Of a stretch of DNA of 47,549 nucleotides, positions 25,499 through 35,073 are shown one piece after another. The stretch comes from Bacillota bacterium (GTDB lineage: Bacteria > Bacillota > Clostridia > Acetivibrionales > JANLFN01). Both the position numbers and the translations under genes were made by a program. Within the stretch, counting starts at the first letter, position 1. Every line of letters begins with the position of its first letter. The notes under the pieces were generated by a model. The model saw only the letters and a program-made list of their open reading frames with translations. It had not been told where the DNA came from and did not search any database. The DNA is taken from positions 1-47,549 of the forward strand of contig JAUZPR010000010.1 of NCBI GenBank assembly GCA_030705825.1, written 5' to 3'.

Positions 25499-26374
25499 TC
25501 ATTGTTCTTCTTTTATTCTAATGTCTCTTAATAAATCCGTTAATAAAGGTATATCAATTATATCCTGATTCCTTAACACCGTCAGCTTTGACAGCCTTTC
25601 TAACGTTTCGTCGGGGAAAACCGGATTTTTGGCAGTATACGGACTCCCATCAGACATACGGTGAACACACCAGTGCTGATATATAATTGTATACCCCTCC
25701 TGCGCAATCAAGGCGGATAAATTCTCCTCCGACAGCTGCTTCCCCAATGAATAAGCATCCGGTGCCTTGGGTAAAAGGCCCCTGTAGCGGTTGAAAGTTA
25801 GTATTTTGTGTCCGGACCTTGTAACTACCGGTTCAAGTAGCTGTGTGCCGGATTTTTCCTTAATATTGAAAACAAAATTATTGATTAAATTTGTATCGGT
25901 ACAATAAAAATGAACTCCGTATTGAAGCAGTAAATCTAGTATATAACAGTCAGAAACAGGATCGTCGCCTTTTTGATATGTAGGAGCTTTTCCTCCTATA
26001 TTTTGTATATCCCCTTCATCACCATGATTTGTCCAGATTTCAGGCACTCTGGCGTATTTTTTAAGATATTCCAGTCCTTCGGCTATCAGTTCTCTATTGG
26101 GTATTTGTGTAGTGTTTGTTATGTCAAAATTGCCTGCGCTGTGCAAAATAGCGAAATCATCCGACATTATTCCTTCAAGAATCTCGTCATGCTTTGGGCC
26201 TTTTTCCTTGATGCTTCCCTTGAACAGGGCCATTTTAGACCCAGTAGGATCAAAGAGCCAGAATGAATCCTGTGCCCTAATACCAAAGTCGTTAAAAAGA
26301 ACATTATGGACTTCTTTATATGAATCCCAGGATGCAAAATCTATGTCATTACAAAAAGTTATCTGTGCCCTCAT
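25499..26374 (-). CDS. Possible polysaccharide deacetylase-like protein
   Basis: This 291-residue protein shows motifs that resemble the NodB/CE4 deacetylase fold: TFCNDIDF at the front (where CE4 enzymes have TFDDG), [19 protein letters not shown] and YQHWCVHR near the C-terminus, rich in His and Asp as a metal site would be. CE4-like WbmS proteins occur in O-antigen clusters, and this may be one, but the match is by eye only. No signal peptide is visible, so it would work on a cytoplasmic intermediate. The ATG overlaps the previous stop as ATGA, with GGAAGG 7 bases upstream. A different carbohydrate-active function is possible. Confidence 0.5.
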   Translation of the reverse strand: MRAQITFCNDIDFASWDSYKEVHNVLFNDFGIRAQDSFWLFDPTGSKMALFKGSIKEKGPKHDEILEGIMSDDFAILHSAGNFDITNTTQIPNRELIAEGLEYLKKYARVPEIWTNHGDEGDIQNIGGKAPTYQKGDDPVSDCYILDLLLQYGVHFYCTDTNLINNFVFNIKEKSGTQLLEPVVTRSGHKILTFNRYRGLLPKAPDAYSLGKQLSEENLSALIAQEGYTIIYQHWCVHRMSDGSPYTAKNPVFPDETLERLSKLTVLRNQDIIDIPLLTDLLRDIRIKEEQ

Positions 26375-27711
26375 TTTAAAGCCTTCCATATAACCGGCTG
26401 TTCAAAAACAACCCATTGTGTCAAACCCTCACGTTGTACAGAAACTGCCCATCGCTTCCACTTCACATCAAAATATTCATCCACTGTATTGCAATCACCT
26501 CTGTTTGGAGTAACACCAAGTGTGATAAAATATCTCCCCGCACCTAAAAAAAGCGAAGGTAGGTCCACCTCAACAACATTGATACCTTTGGAAACAGGTA
26601 TATCTATATGGGTTTCATTCCCATCAGGTTTAATAAACGCATATGAAGCAAATGAACAAGCTACCCTTGCATCCTCTGTTATAAACTGGACACTTAAACC
26701 TATGCTTTCCTTATCAATTTTACTGTCAAGAGTTATTTTAAGTTTATATTGTTTTCCAACTGTTAAAATATTGGTACTATTTAACTCGCTGTTTAAAATT
26801 TCAAAATCAATAATTCTAACCTCACCGGTCCCTATCAATTCATTACTTTTATTAAGTATATTACTTGAAGTCCTCTTTTCTCCTTCTTCTGCTTGAAATG
26901 TATTCTCCTTATTGAGCTTCTTTTTTTCAACCTTTTCTGCATTCTTATCACATCTTTGCTGCAAGCTTTTTTGATCCGAGGTTAACCCTGCTAGCTCATA
27001 AGCCTTGCAAACCTCATGTGATCCACCATGCATAATAATTTGTCCATTTTCGATCCACATAACAGTCCTGCAAAATCTTTCAATCATGGAAAGGCCATGC
27101 GATACAAACAGTACCGTAGCACCGCTGTTACATATTTCCTCTATCCTTCTGATACATTTTGATACAAAAAACTGGTCCCCTGCGGCTAAAGCCTCATCAA
27201 CAATGAAAATATCAGGGTCGACGCTTATTGCAACAGAAAAGGTCAGTCTTGCCTGCATACCACTTGAATAGGTTTTAAAAGGCTGGTCAATTACATCTTC
27301 AAGCTCACTGAACTCAATTATATCATCAATTTTATTATTGATTTCTTCCTTGCTCATCCCAAGGCACAGCCCGCCCATATATATGTTCTCTCTGCCTGTA
27401 CAGTCGGGATGAAAGCCTGTTCCCAGCTCAAGTATAGCGGAAATCTTACCGTTTACTTTTACTGACCCGTTTGTTTTATCAAGTGTACCTGCCAAAATTT
27501 TTAATAATGTACTTTTACCTGCACCGTTTCTTCCAATAACTCCTACAACTTCACCGCGGGGAACCTGAAACGATATGTCCCTTAACGCCCAGAACTCCTT
27601 ATATTTTGGTTTTCTGGTTATTATCTCAAGAAACATCTCTGAAGGCTTTTTATAAACCTTATACATTTTTGACAAGCCTTTAACATCAATTGCAATCTCT
27701 TTTTGAGGCAT
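26371..27711 (-). CDS. wzt: ABC transporter ATPase for polysaccharide export (Wzt)
   Basis: This 446-residue protein has the ABC set: Walker [10 protein letters not shown] (60-68), signature YSSGMQARL (148-156), Walker [10 protein letters not shown] (167-175) and the switch His in LFVSHG. About 60 charged residues link it to a beta-rich C-terminal domain (from about 300) of the Wzt C-terminal type, with [21 protein letters not shown] and [14 protein letters not shown]. In the E. coli O8/O9a systems that domain binds the capped end of the glycan and gives export its specificity. Its start shares one base with the stop of the permease gene, as usual for subunits made together. Confidence 0.93.
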   Translation of the reverse strand: MPQKEIAIDVKGLSKMYKVYKKPSEMFLEIITRKPKYKEFWALRDISFQVPRGEVVGVIGRNGAGKSTLLKILAGTLDKTNGSVKVNGKISAILELGTGFHPDCTGRENIYMGGLCLGMSKEEINNKIDDIIEFSELEDVIDQPFKTYSSGMQARLTFSVAISVDPDIFIVDEALAAGDQFFVSKCIRRIEEICNSGATVLFVSHGLSMIERFCRTVMWIENGQIIMHGGSHEVCKAYELAGLTSDQKSLQQRCDKNAEKVEKKKLNKENTFQAEEGEKRTSSNILNKSNELIGTGEVRIIDFEILNSELNSTNILTVGKQYKLKITLDSKIDKESIGLSVQFITEDARVACSFASYAFIKPDGNETHIDIPVSKGINVVEVDLPSLFLGAGRYFITLGVTPNRGDCNTVDEYFDVKWKRWAVSVQREGLTQWVVFEQPVIWKALK

Positions 27712-28541
27712 TACAATACACTCCCGAACATCACTTTTAGCTTTTTAAAAATTCTATATCCAAAATAAAACAAAACACAGCTTACTACAGATACAAATAT
27801 CCACGCCCACCAATGCATGAACCTACCAAAATAAAGCGTATCCTGGTATACCCACATATAATAGCTGAACGGATTTAAATAAAGTAAAGGTCTGAAAAGC
27901 TGCGGTACACTTTCAGGAAGATATACAACAGGAATAAGATATACTCCTGCGACACAAAAAACCTGAACAAAATCCTTCATATCCCTGAAATATGCCCCTA
28001 CCGCAGAAAGCACATAGCTTATCCCTATCATAGTCACTGTTTGTATTAAAATGACCAAAGGCAAAAGACAGTATGTCCACAACAAACCATGATGTGAAAA
28101 AAGGACATATATAATAAGGATTATAAAATATATGACCATTGTAAACATGGAAGCTATTGCCCCTTTGATAGGGAGTATCTCAATAGGGAAAACAACCTGT
28201 TTGACTAGATTGGCATTAGATGTAATGGCAACACTGCCTTTTGACATTGATTCCTGAAAACTCATCCATGGTATCAAACCGCTTAGCAAATATGTGGTGT
28301 AATCTAAAGGCATTGCAACAGTACCGCCTATTTTTATCTTAAATACCACAACGAATACAAAAGTATAGACTGCCATAAGTGTAAGCGGATGCCCGAACGC
28401 CCAGAACACTCCCAGGAATTGTCCGCGGTATCTGTCTGTTATATCTCGCTTTGCCATCTCAATGGTCAGCTGTCTGTGTCTGGTAAGTAGGCCCATCAGG
28501 TCCTTTAAAGCTCCATAGTGGCTTTTTATATTTCTAAACAA
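27711..28541 (-). CDS. wzm: ABC-2 type polysaccharide export permease (Wzm)
   Basis: This 276-residue membrane protein has six predicted helices and the amphipathic N-terminal segment [20 protein letters not shown] typical of Wzm/TagG permeases. It forms the channel through which lipid-linked glycan crosses the membrane, powered by the ATPase encoded next. The start appears to be TTG at 28541 with GAGGTG 6 bases upstream. Because the exporter is of the ABC type, the glycan should be finished on the cytoplasmic side. This agrees with the absence of a Wzx flippase or Wzz length regulator in the window. Confidence 0.93.
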   Translation of the reverse strand: MFRNIKSHYGALKDLMGLLTRHRQLTIEMAKRDITDRYRGQFLGVFWAFGHPLTLMAVYTFVFVVVFKIKIGGTVAMPLDYTTYLLSGLIPWMSFQESMSKGSVAITSNANLVKQVVFPIEILPIKGAIASMFTMVIYFIILIIYVLFSHHGLLWTYCLLPLVILIQTVTMIGISYVLSAVGAYFRDMKDFVQVFCVAGVYLIPVVYLPESVPQLFRPLLYLNPFSYYMWVYQDTLYFGRFMHWWAWIFVSVVSCVLFYFGYRIFKKLKVMFGSVL

Positions 28542-28575
28542 TCAAATCACCTCAGCGTTATACATGAAGAACTAT

Positions 28576-30453
28576 CTACAGGTACTCTTTGCACCAGAGT
28601 TCAAAGTTTAAAAGCGACCAGATAAAGAGTCTCCGGTTTTGTTTTCCTTCAAAGTGTTCATCAAGAAGATTACTTATAGAATCCCTGTCAAAATAATCAT
28701 ATATATTTGCATGTTTATTGCAAAGTATATTTTTAACATATTCTATACTTTCGCCTCTGAACCATGAGGCGTCTGGTGCGGAAAAACCTTGTTTCACTGC
28801 ATCTGTAACTTGTTTTGGTATATAACGTTCCATTAATTTCCTTAATATTAATTTACCATCTCTTGTTTTCTGAAAGTACTTATTCGTTTTGCTACCAGCC
28901 TCATTTTCATTTATACGTACTACATCCTGCAGATTTTTGAGTTTATATTTTATAGGTATTTTTGTTGCAAAATCAACCAGGTCATTATCCAAAAAAGGTA
29001 CCCTGGTTTCCAGACTATGAGCCATACTGATCTTGTCTTCAATTACCAATAATCCGTGCAGGAAGGTCTTCGCCTCAAAATATAAAGAGTAGTTGATATA
29101 ATCCTCAGGAGTATTTACTTTCCCAAGAGGTTTTTTAAAAACATCCTTGAATATATCCCTTGTCCAAACATGCTTCACATTACCCCATATAGGTCCGAAT
29201 ACCTTTTGTATATCCTTGTTGGGAATTAGTCTCTGCCAAAAAACATAATATTTATCTATGTAATCCTCAAAATCATTGTTAACAACTGCCCGGTAGTATC
29301 TCCACGGATACCCGCCAAAGAGCTCATCTCCACCGCAGCCCGACAGTACAACCTTCACGAATTTTGAAGCAAGCTGGGCAGCATAGAAATTAGGATAGCT
29401 TTGCCCTACCCTTGGTTCTTCAAGGTGCCAAACCAGGCTTTTCATAACTCTTTCCATATCCCCGGCCTTAAGAACCATTTCATAGTGCTCAGTTTTAAAA
29501 AGATAAGACATCAGCTCAGCCTGTTCCCTTTCATCGAAGGAAAGCTCCAATCCGGATGCCGAATTGAGGTCAAACCCACAGGTAAATGTTTTGATATATG
29601 GTAATTGGGCAGCTGCAATAGCAGTTATAGATCCCGAATCCATGCCGCCGCTTAAATATGAGCCAATATCAACATCACTTACCAGTTGTCTGCTTACTGC
29701 CTGCCTGAACAGCCGATCAAGTTCTTCTACATATTCCTCTTCTCGGTACGTGAATTCAGGCTCAGAAAATTCGAAGTCCCAGTACCTCTCTATATCCAGG
29801 CAGTTTTTATTACTCCCCAGGGGAATTTTTGCCCAACATCCAGCCGGCAGTATTTTTACTTCTTTAAGTAGTGTCTTATCAGTAAATATATTCTGGAATG
29901 TAAAATACTCTATAAGTGCCTCATGATCGATTTCCTTTTTGACTGAAGGATGACACAATATGGCTTTTTGTTCCGATGCGAAAATAAAGCTGTTATTCTG
30001 GAAAGTATAGTATACTGGTTTTATACCATAGCGATCCCTTGCTATAAACAGTTCCTGGTTATGCTTGTCCCAAATTGCAAATGCAAACATACCGTTCAGC
30101 TTGTTTAAGCAACCGCTTCCCCATTGAGCATATGAAAGTAGAACAGCTTCTGTATCAGACTTGGAGTGGAATTGGTAACCCAAACTTTCCAACTCCAAAC
30201 GAAGCTGCATATAATTATACACTTCTCCATTATAAGAAATAATGTATCTACCGTCAGAGGTCATCATAGGCTGATGACCTGCAGGAGACAAGTCTATAAT
30301 AGCTAGCCTCCTATGCCCCAAACCTATAAAACTGTCTACAAAGAACCCTTCCCCGTCAGGTCCTCTGTGAGCAATACTATCGGTCATCTTTTTCAGTATT
30401 ACAGGGGATGCCGGTTCTCCGTTCATGTTAAAAATTCCAGCTATACCACACAT
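28576..30453 (-). CDS. asnB: Asparagine-synthase-like glutamine amidotransferase, copy 2
   Basis: This 625-residue protein has the glutaminase half with Cys2 (MCGIAGIFN), AHRGPDGEG and NGEVYNY, then the synthetase half with SGGMDSGS and LETRVPFLDNDLVDF. It differs from copy 1 at 9991 in the loop after SGG and in many other places, so the two are not recent duplicates. It is next to the epimerase and the exporter and lies just downstream of the WbpA-E-B-D set, so amidation of a uronic-acid sugar is a good candidate role. Ordinary asparagine synthesis cannot be excluded. The start is set by Cys2, with GGA 8 bases upstream. Confidence 0.9.
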   Translation of the reverse strand: MCGIAGIFNMNGEPASPVILKKMTDSIAHRGPDGEGFFVDSFIGLGHRRLAIIDLSPAGHQPMMTSDGRYIISYNGEVYNYMQLRLELESLGYQFHSKSDTEAVLLSYAQWGSGCLNKLNGMFAFAIWDKHNQELFIARDRYGIKPVYYTFQNNSFIFASEQKAILCHPSVKKEIDHEALIEYFTFQNIFTDKTLLKEVKILPAGCWAKIPLGSNKNCLDIERYWDFEFSEPEFTYREEEYVEELDRLFRQAVSRQLVSDVDIGSYLSGGMDSGSITAIAAAQLPYIKTFTCGFDLNSASGLELSFDEREQAELMSYLFKTEHYEMVLKAGDMERVMKSLVWHLEEPRVGQSYPNFYAAQLASKFVKVVLSGCGGDELFGGYPWRYYRAVVNNDFEDYIDKYYVFWQRLIPNKDIQKVFGPIWGNVKHVWTRDIFKDVFKKPLGKVNTPEDYINYSLYFEAKTFLHGLLVIEDKISMAHSLETRVPFLDNDLVDFATKIPIKYKLKNLQDVVRINENEAGSKTNKYFQKTRDGKLILRKLMERYIPKQVTDAVKQGFSAPDASWFRGESIEYVKNILCNKHANIYDYFDRDSISNLLDEHFEGKQNRRLFIWSLLNFELWCKEYL

Positions 30454-30488
30454 TATAAAATTCCAATCTCATTATTTATTTAAACTTA

Positions 30489-31451
30489 TTACCTTATTTG
30501 TTCATTTCTCCACTCAATCAGTTTTTTCAAACCTTCTTTTAATTCTATTTTTGCTTTAAAACCAAGGTCTTTTTCAGCTCTTTCTGTACTTCCGATTCTA
30601 TTTGTTACAAAGGTTTGTCCGGAAGGCTCATATTGTATCTTAAGGTCTGAGCCGGTGATATCAAGAACCATTTCACAAAGTTCTCTAATTGATGTTTTTA
30701 TGCCCATACCAACATTGTAACACTTATCGGTAGCATCGGATTTTAATGCACATACATTTGCTCTTGCTATATCTGAAACATAAATAAAATCATATGCCTG
30801 CGATCCATCACCGTAGACTATAGGAGGCAAGCCTTTGTCTATCCTGTCGAGTATTTTCATTATTACGGCAACATAGGTTCCTCTATAGTCCTGTCTTGCT
30901 CCATAAACATTCATATATCTTAATCCTACATAATTTAGCTTATATCTATCATAAAAAGCACGGCACATATGTTCACCGGCAATTTTTGTCGCCCCGTAGA
31001 AAGTCCTGTTATTGTAAGGATGATCTTCAGTCATTGGAATTTGAACTGCATCTCCATACACAGAGGCTGAAGAAGAGTAAACAAGCTTCTTTATATTGTT
31101 ATTTACACAAGCTTCCAATACATTGAAAGTACCTCTTATGTTTACATCAAAAGCTGCTCTAGGATAATCGTAGCATTGAAGAAGCCACAGTGCTGCAAGG
31201 TGAAAAACATAATCCTTTCCTTTCATTGCTGAATTTAAAATGTCTGTCTGTGTTATATCACCGCCTATATCGTATATCTTAACTCTTGGATCCTTTAAAG
31301 CACTTCTAAGATTATCCCTTGTACCCCTGCAGAAATTATCATATACTACTATCTCTTCAACATCTTCTTTTACAAGTTCTTCTACAACATGAGACCCTAT
31401 TAATCCAGCGCCTCCGATAACCAAAATCTTACTTCCTTCAACTTTGTACAT
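30489..31451 (-). CDS. NAD-dependent nucleotide-sugar epimerase
   Basis: This 320-residue extended SDR has the NAD motif IGGAGLIGSH, the catalytic serine in YSSSASVYGD and the YGATK pair. HLAALWLLQCYDYPRAAFDVN is a segment seen in a branch of WbpP/GalE-like epimerases. It probably interconverts UDP-sugars at C4 (or acts as a related dehydratase). It begins 26 bases after the WbpA-type gene, and AAGGAG precedes the ATG, so it belongs to the same operon. It is not a close copy of the epimerase at 760-1695. The substrate could be the product of the WbpA-E-B-D pathway or plain UDP-N-acetylglucosamine. Confidence 0.86.
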   Translation of the reverse strand: MYKVEGSKILVIGGAGLIGSHVVEELVKEDVEEIVVYDNFCRGTRDNLRSALKDPRVKIYDIGGDITQTDILNSAMKGKDYVFHLAALWLLQCYDYPRAAFDVNIRGTFNVLEACVNNNIKKLVYSSSASVYGDAVQIPMTEDHPYNNRTFYGATKIAGEHMCRAFYDRYKLNYVGLRYMNVYGARQDYRGTYVAVIMKILDRIDKGLPPIVYGDGSQAYDFIYVSDIARANVCALKSDATDKCYNVGMGIKTSIRELCEMVLDITGSDLKIQYEPSGQTFVTNRIGSTERAEKDLGFKAKIELKEGLKKLIEWRNEQIR

Positions 31452-31477
31452 TTAAAACACTCCTTTTTAAATATAGT

Positions 31478-32794
31478 TTAAAGTAATTCAATATTATTTC
31501 TGCTTCTTATATTTTTCATTGCATTTTTAGTATCAAAAATATACTTGGAATTCTCTTGTATAAAAGCATAATCAAAGCAGCTGTGCATAGTTGTTATAAC
31601 AACAAGATCTGCCTTACCCAGGTTTTCAGCGTTTAAGGCTGCTGCTTTATATTCTTTACCCTTATGTTTTAACTCCGGTATATATGGGTCAATATAGCTT
31701 ACTAAGGAACCCTCTTTTTCGAAGTTCTCTATTACCTTTAATGCAGGACTTTCTCTGTAATCATCAATATCCTGCTTGTATGCTACTCCCAAAATTAATA
31801 TCTTGGAGCCATTTAACGGCTTTTTGAATCTGTTAAGAATTTTCGATGCCCGCTCTATAACGTACTGGGGCATAAAATTATTAATCTCACCCGACGTCTC
31901 AATCAACCGGGTGTGGTAATCGTACTCCCTTGCTTTCCATGTGAGATAAAACGGATCTAACGGAATACAATGCCCTCCTATACCCGGGCCTGGGTAGAAT
32001 GCCTGAAACCCATACGGTTTTGTTTTAGCCGCTTCAATGACTTCCCAGACATTTATGTTCATTTTATTGCAAATTATAGCCATTTCGTTAGCAAGACCTA
32101 TATTAATGTTCCTGTATGTATTCTCCAGTATCTTTTCCATTTCAGCCACTGCAGGACAGGACACTTCAAATATTTCGCTCTCAAGTACATTTCTATATAA
32201 TGCTGCTGCAATTTCAGTACTGTCTATACCAACTCCACCAACAACCTTCGGGGTATTTTTTGTTTTATAAATTAAATTTCCCGGATCCACTCTTTCTGGT
32301 GAAAACGCAAGGTAAAAGTCCTGCCCGCATTTAAGGCCCGAAATTTTTTCCAATATCGGTTTTACCAACTCTTCTGTTGTACCAGGATAAGTTGTACTTT
32401 CCAGAACGACCAGCATTCCTTTATGTAAATATTCTGCTATCTTTTCTGAGGATGACCTAACATAACTTATATCAGGCTGCTGATATTCATCGAGCGGAGT
32501 GGGAACACAAATAGCAACACAATCCACATCCCTTATGAATGCAAAATCGGATGTTGCACTCAGAACACCTTTCTTAACCATTTCGGAAAGATCAGAATCC
32601 ACAACATCTCCAATGTAATTTACCCCCTGATTCACCATATCGACCTTCTGCTTCTGAACATCAAAGCCTATTGTTTTATAGCCGGATTTTGCTTTTTCCA
32701 CCGACAAAGGAAGCCCGACATATCCAAGGCCAACTACACCGACAGTTGCGGTTTTGTTCTTGATTTTAAATAAAAGCTCACTTTTTATATCCAA
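31478..32794 (-). CDS. wbpA: UDP-N-acetylglucosamine 6-dehydrogenase (WbpA-like)
   Basis: This 438-residue enzyme oxidises the C6 alcohol of a UDP-sugar to a carboxylate in two NAD-dependent steps. It has VGLGYVGLPL (residues 21-30), CVPTPLD, ESTTYPGTTEE, FSPERVDPGN and the active-site GIGGHCIPLDP, with the catalytic Cys around residue 270. Length and motifs fit the WbpA/WecC group, not the shorter UDP-glucose dehydrogenases. It sits in the order D-B-E-A with the next three genes, the set that makes UDP-2,3-diacetamido-2,3-dideoxyglucuronic acid in Pseudomonas. The start is probably TTG at 32794, with GGGGGGAC 5 bases upstream; no ATG lies near. Confidence 0.9.
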   Translation of the reverse strand: MDIKSELLFKIKNKTATVGVVGLGYVGLPLSVEKAKSGYKTIGFDVQKQKVDMVNQGVNYIGDVVDSDLSEMVKKGVLSATSDFAFIRDVDCVAICVPTPLDEYQQPDISYVRSSSEKIAEYLHKGMLVVLESTTYPGTTEELVKPILEKISGLKCGQDFYLAFSPERVDPGNLIYKTKNTPKVVGGVGIDSTEIAAALYRNVLESEIFEVSCPAVAEMEKILENTYRNINIGLANEMAIICNKMNINVWEVIEAAKTKPYGFQAFYPGPGIGGHCIPLDPFYLTWKAREYDYHTRLIETSGEINNFMPQYVIERASKILNRFKKPLNGSKILILGVAYKQDIDDYRESPALKVIENFEKEGSLVSYIDPYIPELKHKGKEYKAAALNAENLGKADLVVITTMHSCFDYAFIQENSKYIFDTKNAMKNIRSRNNIELL

Positions 32795-32822
32795 ATTTGT
32801 CCCCCCATTATAAACAAATAAA

Positions 32823-33947
32823 TCATACTGACTTTTTAATTACATCGACTATGGTATTCATATCTATATCAGAAAGGTATGGGTGCATAGGTAAACTGAA
32901 TATACGCTCGCAGACATTTTCCGATACGGGAAACTGACCTTTCACATACCCTAAATTCTTGAAGACAGTTTGCAGGTGTAACGGAATAGGGTAATAAACT
33001 GCTGCAGGAATATTATTTTTTTTAAGGTTATTTAGAACACCTGCTTTCTGTGAGCTATCCTTTGCAAGTACTGAGTACTGTGCCCATGTTGAAATGCATC
33101 CTTCTTTTACACAGGGAGTCTTAACATATCCGGACAATTCCCTAGTATATTTAGCTGCCACTTTATTTCTCAAATTGATTTCCTCATTGAATATCTCAAG
33201 TTTAGCAAGCAAAACAGCTGCTTGAATAGTATCAAGCCTTCCGTTAATTCCAAGCCTCACATTCTCGTACTTATCGGAACCCTGTCCGTGTACCCTGATA
33301 GACTTCATTACAGTAACCAATTCATCATTATTGGTAAAAACTGCTCCACCGTCACCGTAACAACCTAATGGCTTTGCAGGGAAAAATGAGGTTGATGCAG
33401 CGTCACCGAAGCTTCCGGCAATCTTTTTATTATAAACCGCACCAAAGCTCTGAGCAGCATCTTCAAGCATAAGCAAATTATATTTTTTTGAAATCTTCTC
33501 AAGCTTATCGTAATCTGCGGGTTGCCCAAATATATCAACAGGAATAATAGCCCTGGGCTTCAGATTACCTTCCTTGATAGTCTTGAGAATCGCACTTTCC
33601 AGGGCTTCAGGATTTATGTTATAAGTATTCTCATCAATATCTACAAAAACCGGTGTTGCTCCTAACAGTTTTATTACTTCTGCAGTAGCAAAGAAGGTAA
33701 AAGGAGTTGTAAAAACCGCATCTCCGCTACCAATGCCCCATGCCATAAGCGGAATAAGCAATGCATCAGTTCCGTTCGAGCATGTAATAGCATGCTTGAC
33801 ACCGGCATAATCAGCCAGTTTTTTTTCAAGTTCGGTTATTTCAGGCCCCATTATAAACTTTCCATGTTCAAGGACTTTTTGTATATTCGTATTAATCTCG
33901 TTCTTCAATCTTTTATACTGTTCTTTCAAATCAATAAATTCAATCAT
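32823..33947 (-). CDS. wbpE: UDP-3-keto-sugar aminotransferase (WbpE-like)
   Basis: This 374-residue DegT-family enzyme has the start IEFIDLKEQYKRLK and HGKFIMGPEITELE, both typical of WbpE, then TCSNGTDAL, LEDAAQSFGA and SFFPAKPLGC with Schiff-base Lys192. WbpE moves an amino group to the 3-keto product of WbpB. I chose ATG 33947; the open frame continues to 34094 but would overlap the WbpB-like gene by more than 100 bases and its extra part looks unrelated to the family. The candidate ribosome binding site, GGGGTGCGGA, is only fair. The gene lies 31 bases after WbpB. Confidence 0.9.
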   Translation of the reverse strand: MIEFIDLKEQYKRLKNEINTNIQKVLEHGKFIMGPEITELEKKLADYAGVKHAITCSNGTDALLIPLMAWGIGSGDAVFTTPFTFFATAEVIKLLGATPVFVDIDENTYNINPEALESAILKTIKEGNLKPRAIIPVDIFGQPADYDKLEKISKKYNLLMLEDAAQSFGAVYNKKIAGSFGDAASTSFFPAKPLGCYGDGGAVFTNNDELVTVMKSIRVHGQGSDKYENVRLGINGRLDTIQAAVLLAKLEIFNEEINLRNKVAAKYTRELSGYVKTPCVKEGCISTWAQYSVLAKDSSQKAGVLNNLKKNNIPAAVYYPIPLHLQTVFKNLGYVKGQFPVSENVCERIFSLPMHPYLSDIDMNTIVDVIKKSV

Positions 33948-33978
33948 TTCCGCACCCCATATATAATCAACATATCTA

Positions 33979-35055
33979 TTAAAGATCCAATGGAATATGA
34001 ATAGTTCTTCCTTCCCTTGATGATTTATACAAGGCAAGTATAAGTTCAAGGGATTTCCTGCCTCCACGTCCATCTGTGCTGGGCTTTGAACCATTTTTCA
34101 AAACATCAATTACGTTTTCATAATATCCGGTATGTCCGAATCCATAAATGTTCGGTGGCTCATAGTTTGAGTCCAGTACTTTAATATCATCTTCGTCCGG
34201 TTCAGCAAACTCCCACTTTTCAACTTTATTTATTGCAACGCCGCCAATTCTTACTGTGCCTTTTTCTCCTATTACAGTAATGCTTCCCTCCAGATTCTTT
34301 GGGTAGGTCAGCATTGTTACATTTACGTTCCCCATAATACCATTTCTGAACTTGATAATAGCAGACCCTGTATCTTCAGTTTCAATCCTTCTTGCCATTG
34401 TAGCCGTTGCGGCTGTAACGTACTCAACAGGTCCTCCAAACCATTCAATCAAGTCGAAATAATGACTTGCCTGGTTCATAAAAGCTCCGCCGTCAAATTC
34501 CCAGGTACCTCTCCATGTTGATTCATCATAATAACTCTGAGGTCTTGTCCACAAAACATTTACAAGCATCATATAGATTCTGCCGAATCTATTTTTATCT
34601 ATAGCCTTTTTAAGATATTGCATTGTGGTGTTTAGCCTGTTCTGCTTAACGACAAATAGCTTTACTTTATTTTCATCACAAGTCCTTATTAAATCATCAG
34701 CTAATTTCAAATTTGTAGCCATTGGCTTTTCAGTAAGAACATTAATTCCCCTTTTTGCAACACTTATACCGTGTATAGGATGAAGCCCGCTTGGAGTGCA
34801 TATGGATACAAGATCAAGCTGTTCATTATCCAGCATTTTTTCATAATCCATATATATCGATGGTAAAGTAGACACATCTTTTTTCTGTTTTGAAAGATAA
34901 TCAACGTATTCCTTTACCTTTTGTTCAGCTTTATCTGATATGACATCACATACAGACACAAGCTCTATATCATTAAAAAAATTAGATGCTGCTTCAATAT
35001 GTTTATAAGATATTCTTCCGCAGCCGATAATTCCAAGCCTGATTTTCCTATCCAT
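33979..35055 (-). CDS. wbpB: NAD-dependent UDP-sugar 3-oxidase (WbpB-like, Gfo/Idh/MocA)
   Basis: This 358-residue protein has the N-terminal Rossmann motif LGIIGCGRISYKH, the family hallmark TEKPMA (the Lys of EKP is catalytic), and the C-terminal beta-sheet region with WEFDGGAFMNQASHYFD, which is closely like WbpB/WlbA. These oxidise C3 of UDP-N-acetylglucosaminuronic acid and recycle their NAD with 2-oxoglutarate. It sits between the acetyltransferase and aminotransferase of the same pathway. WbpB enzymes release 2-hydroxyglutarate; the window also encodes a 2-hydroxyglutarate oxidase-like protein at 3578-4702, which may or may not be linked. Confidence 0.9.
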   Translation of the reverse strand: MDRKIRLGIIGCGRISYKHIEAASNFFNDIELVSVCDVISDKAEQKVKEYVDYLSKQKKDVSTLPSIYMDYEKMLDNEQLDLVSICTPSGLHPIHGISVAKRGINVLTEKPMATNLKLADDLIRTCDENKVKLFVVKQNRLNTTMQYLKKAIDKNRFGRIYMMLVNVLWTRPQSYYDESTWRGTWEFDGGAFMNQASHYFDLIEWFGGPVEYVTAATATMARRIETEDTGSAIIKFRNGIMGNVNVTMLTYPKNLEGSITVIGEKGTVRIGGVAINKVEKWEFAEPDEDDIKVLDSNYEPPNIYGFGHTGYYENVIDVLKNGSKPSTDGRGGRKSLELILALYKSSREGRTIHIPLDL

Positions 35056-35073
35056 TCAAAAATCCCCTTTTAA

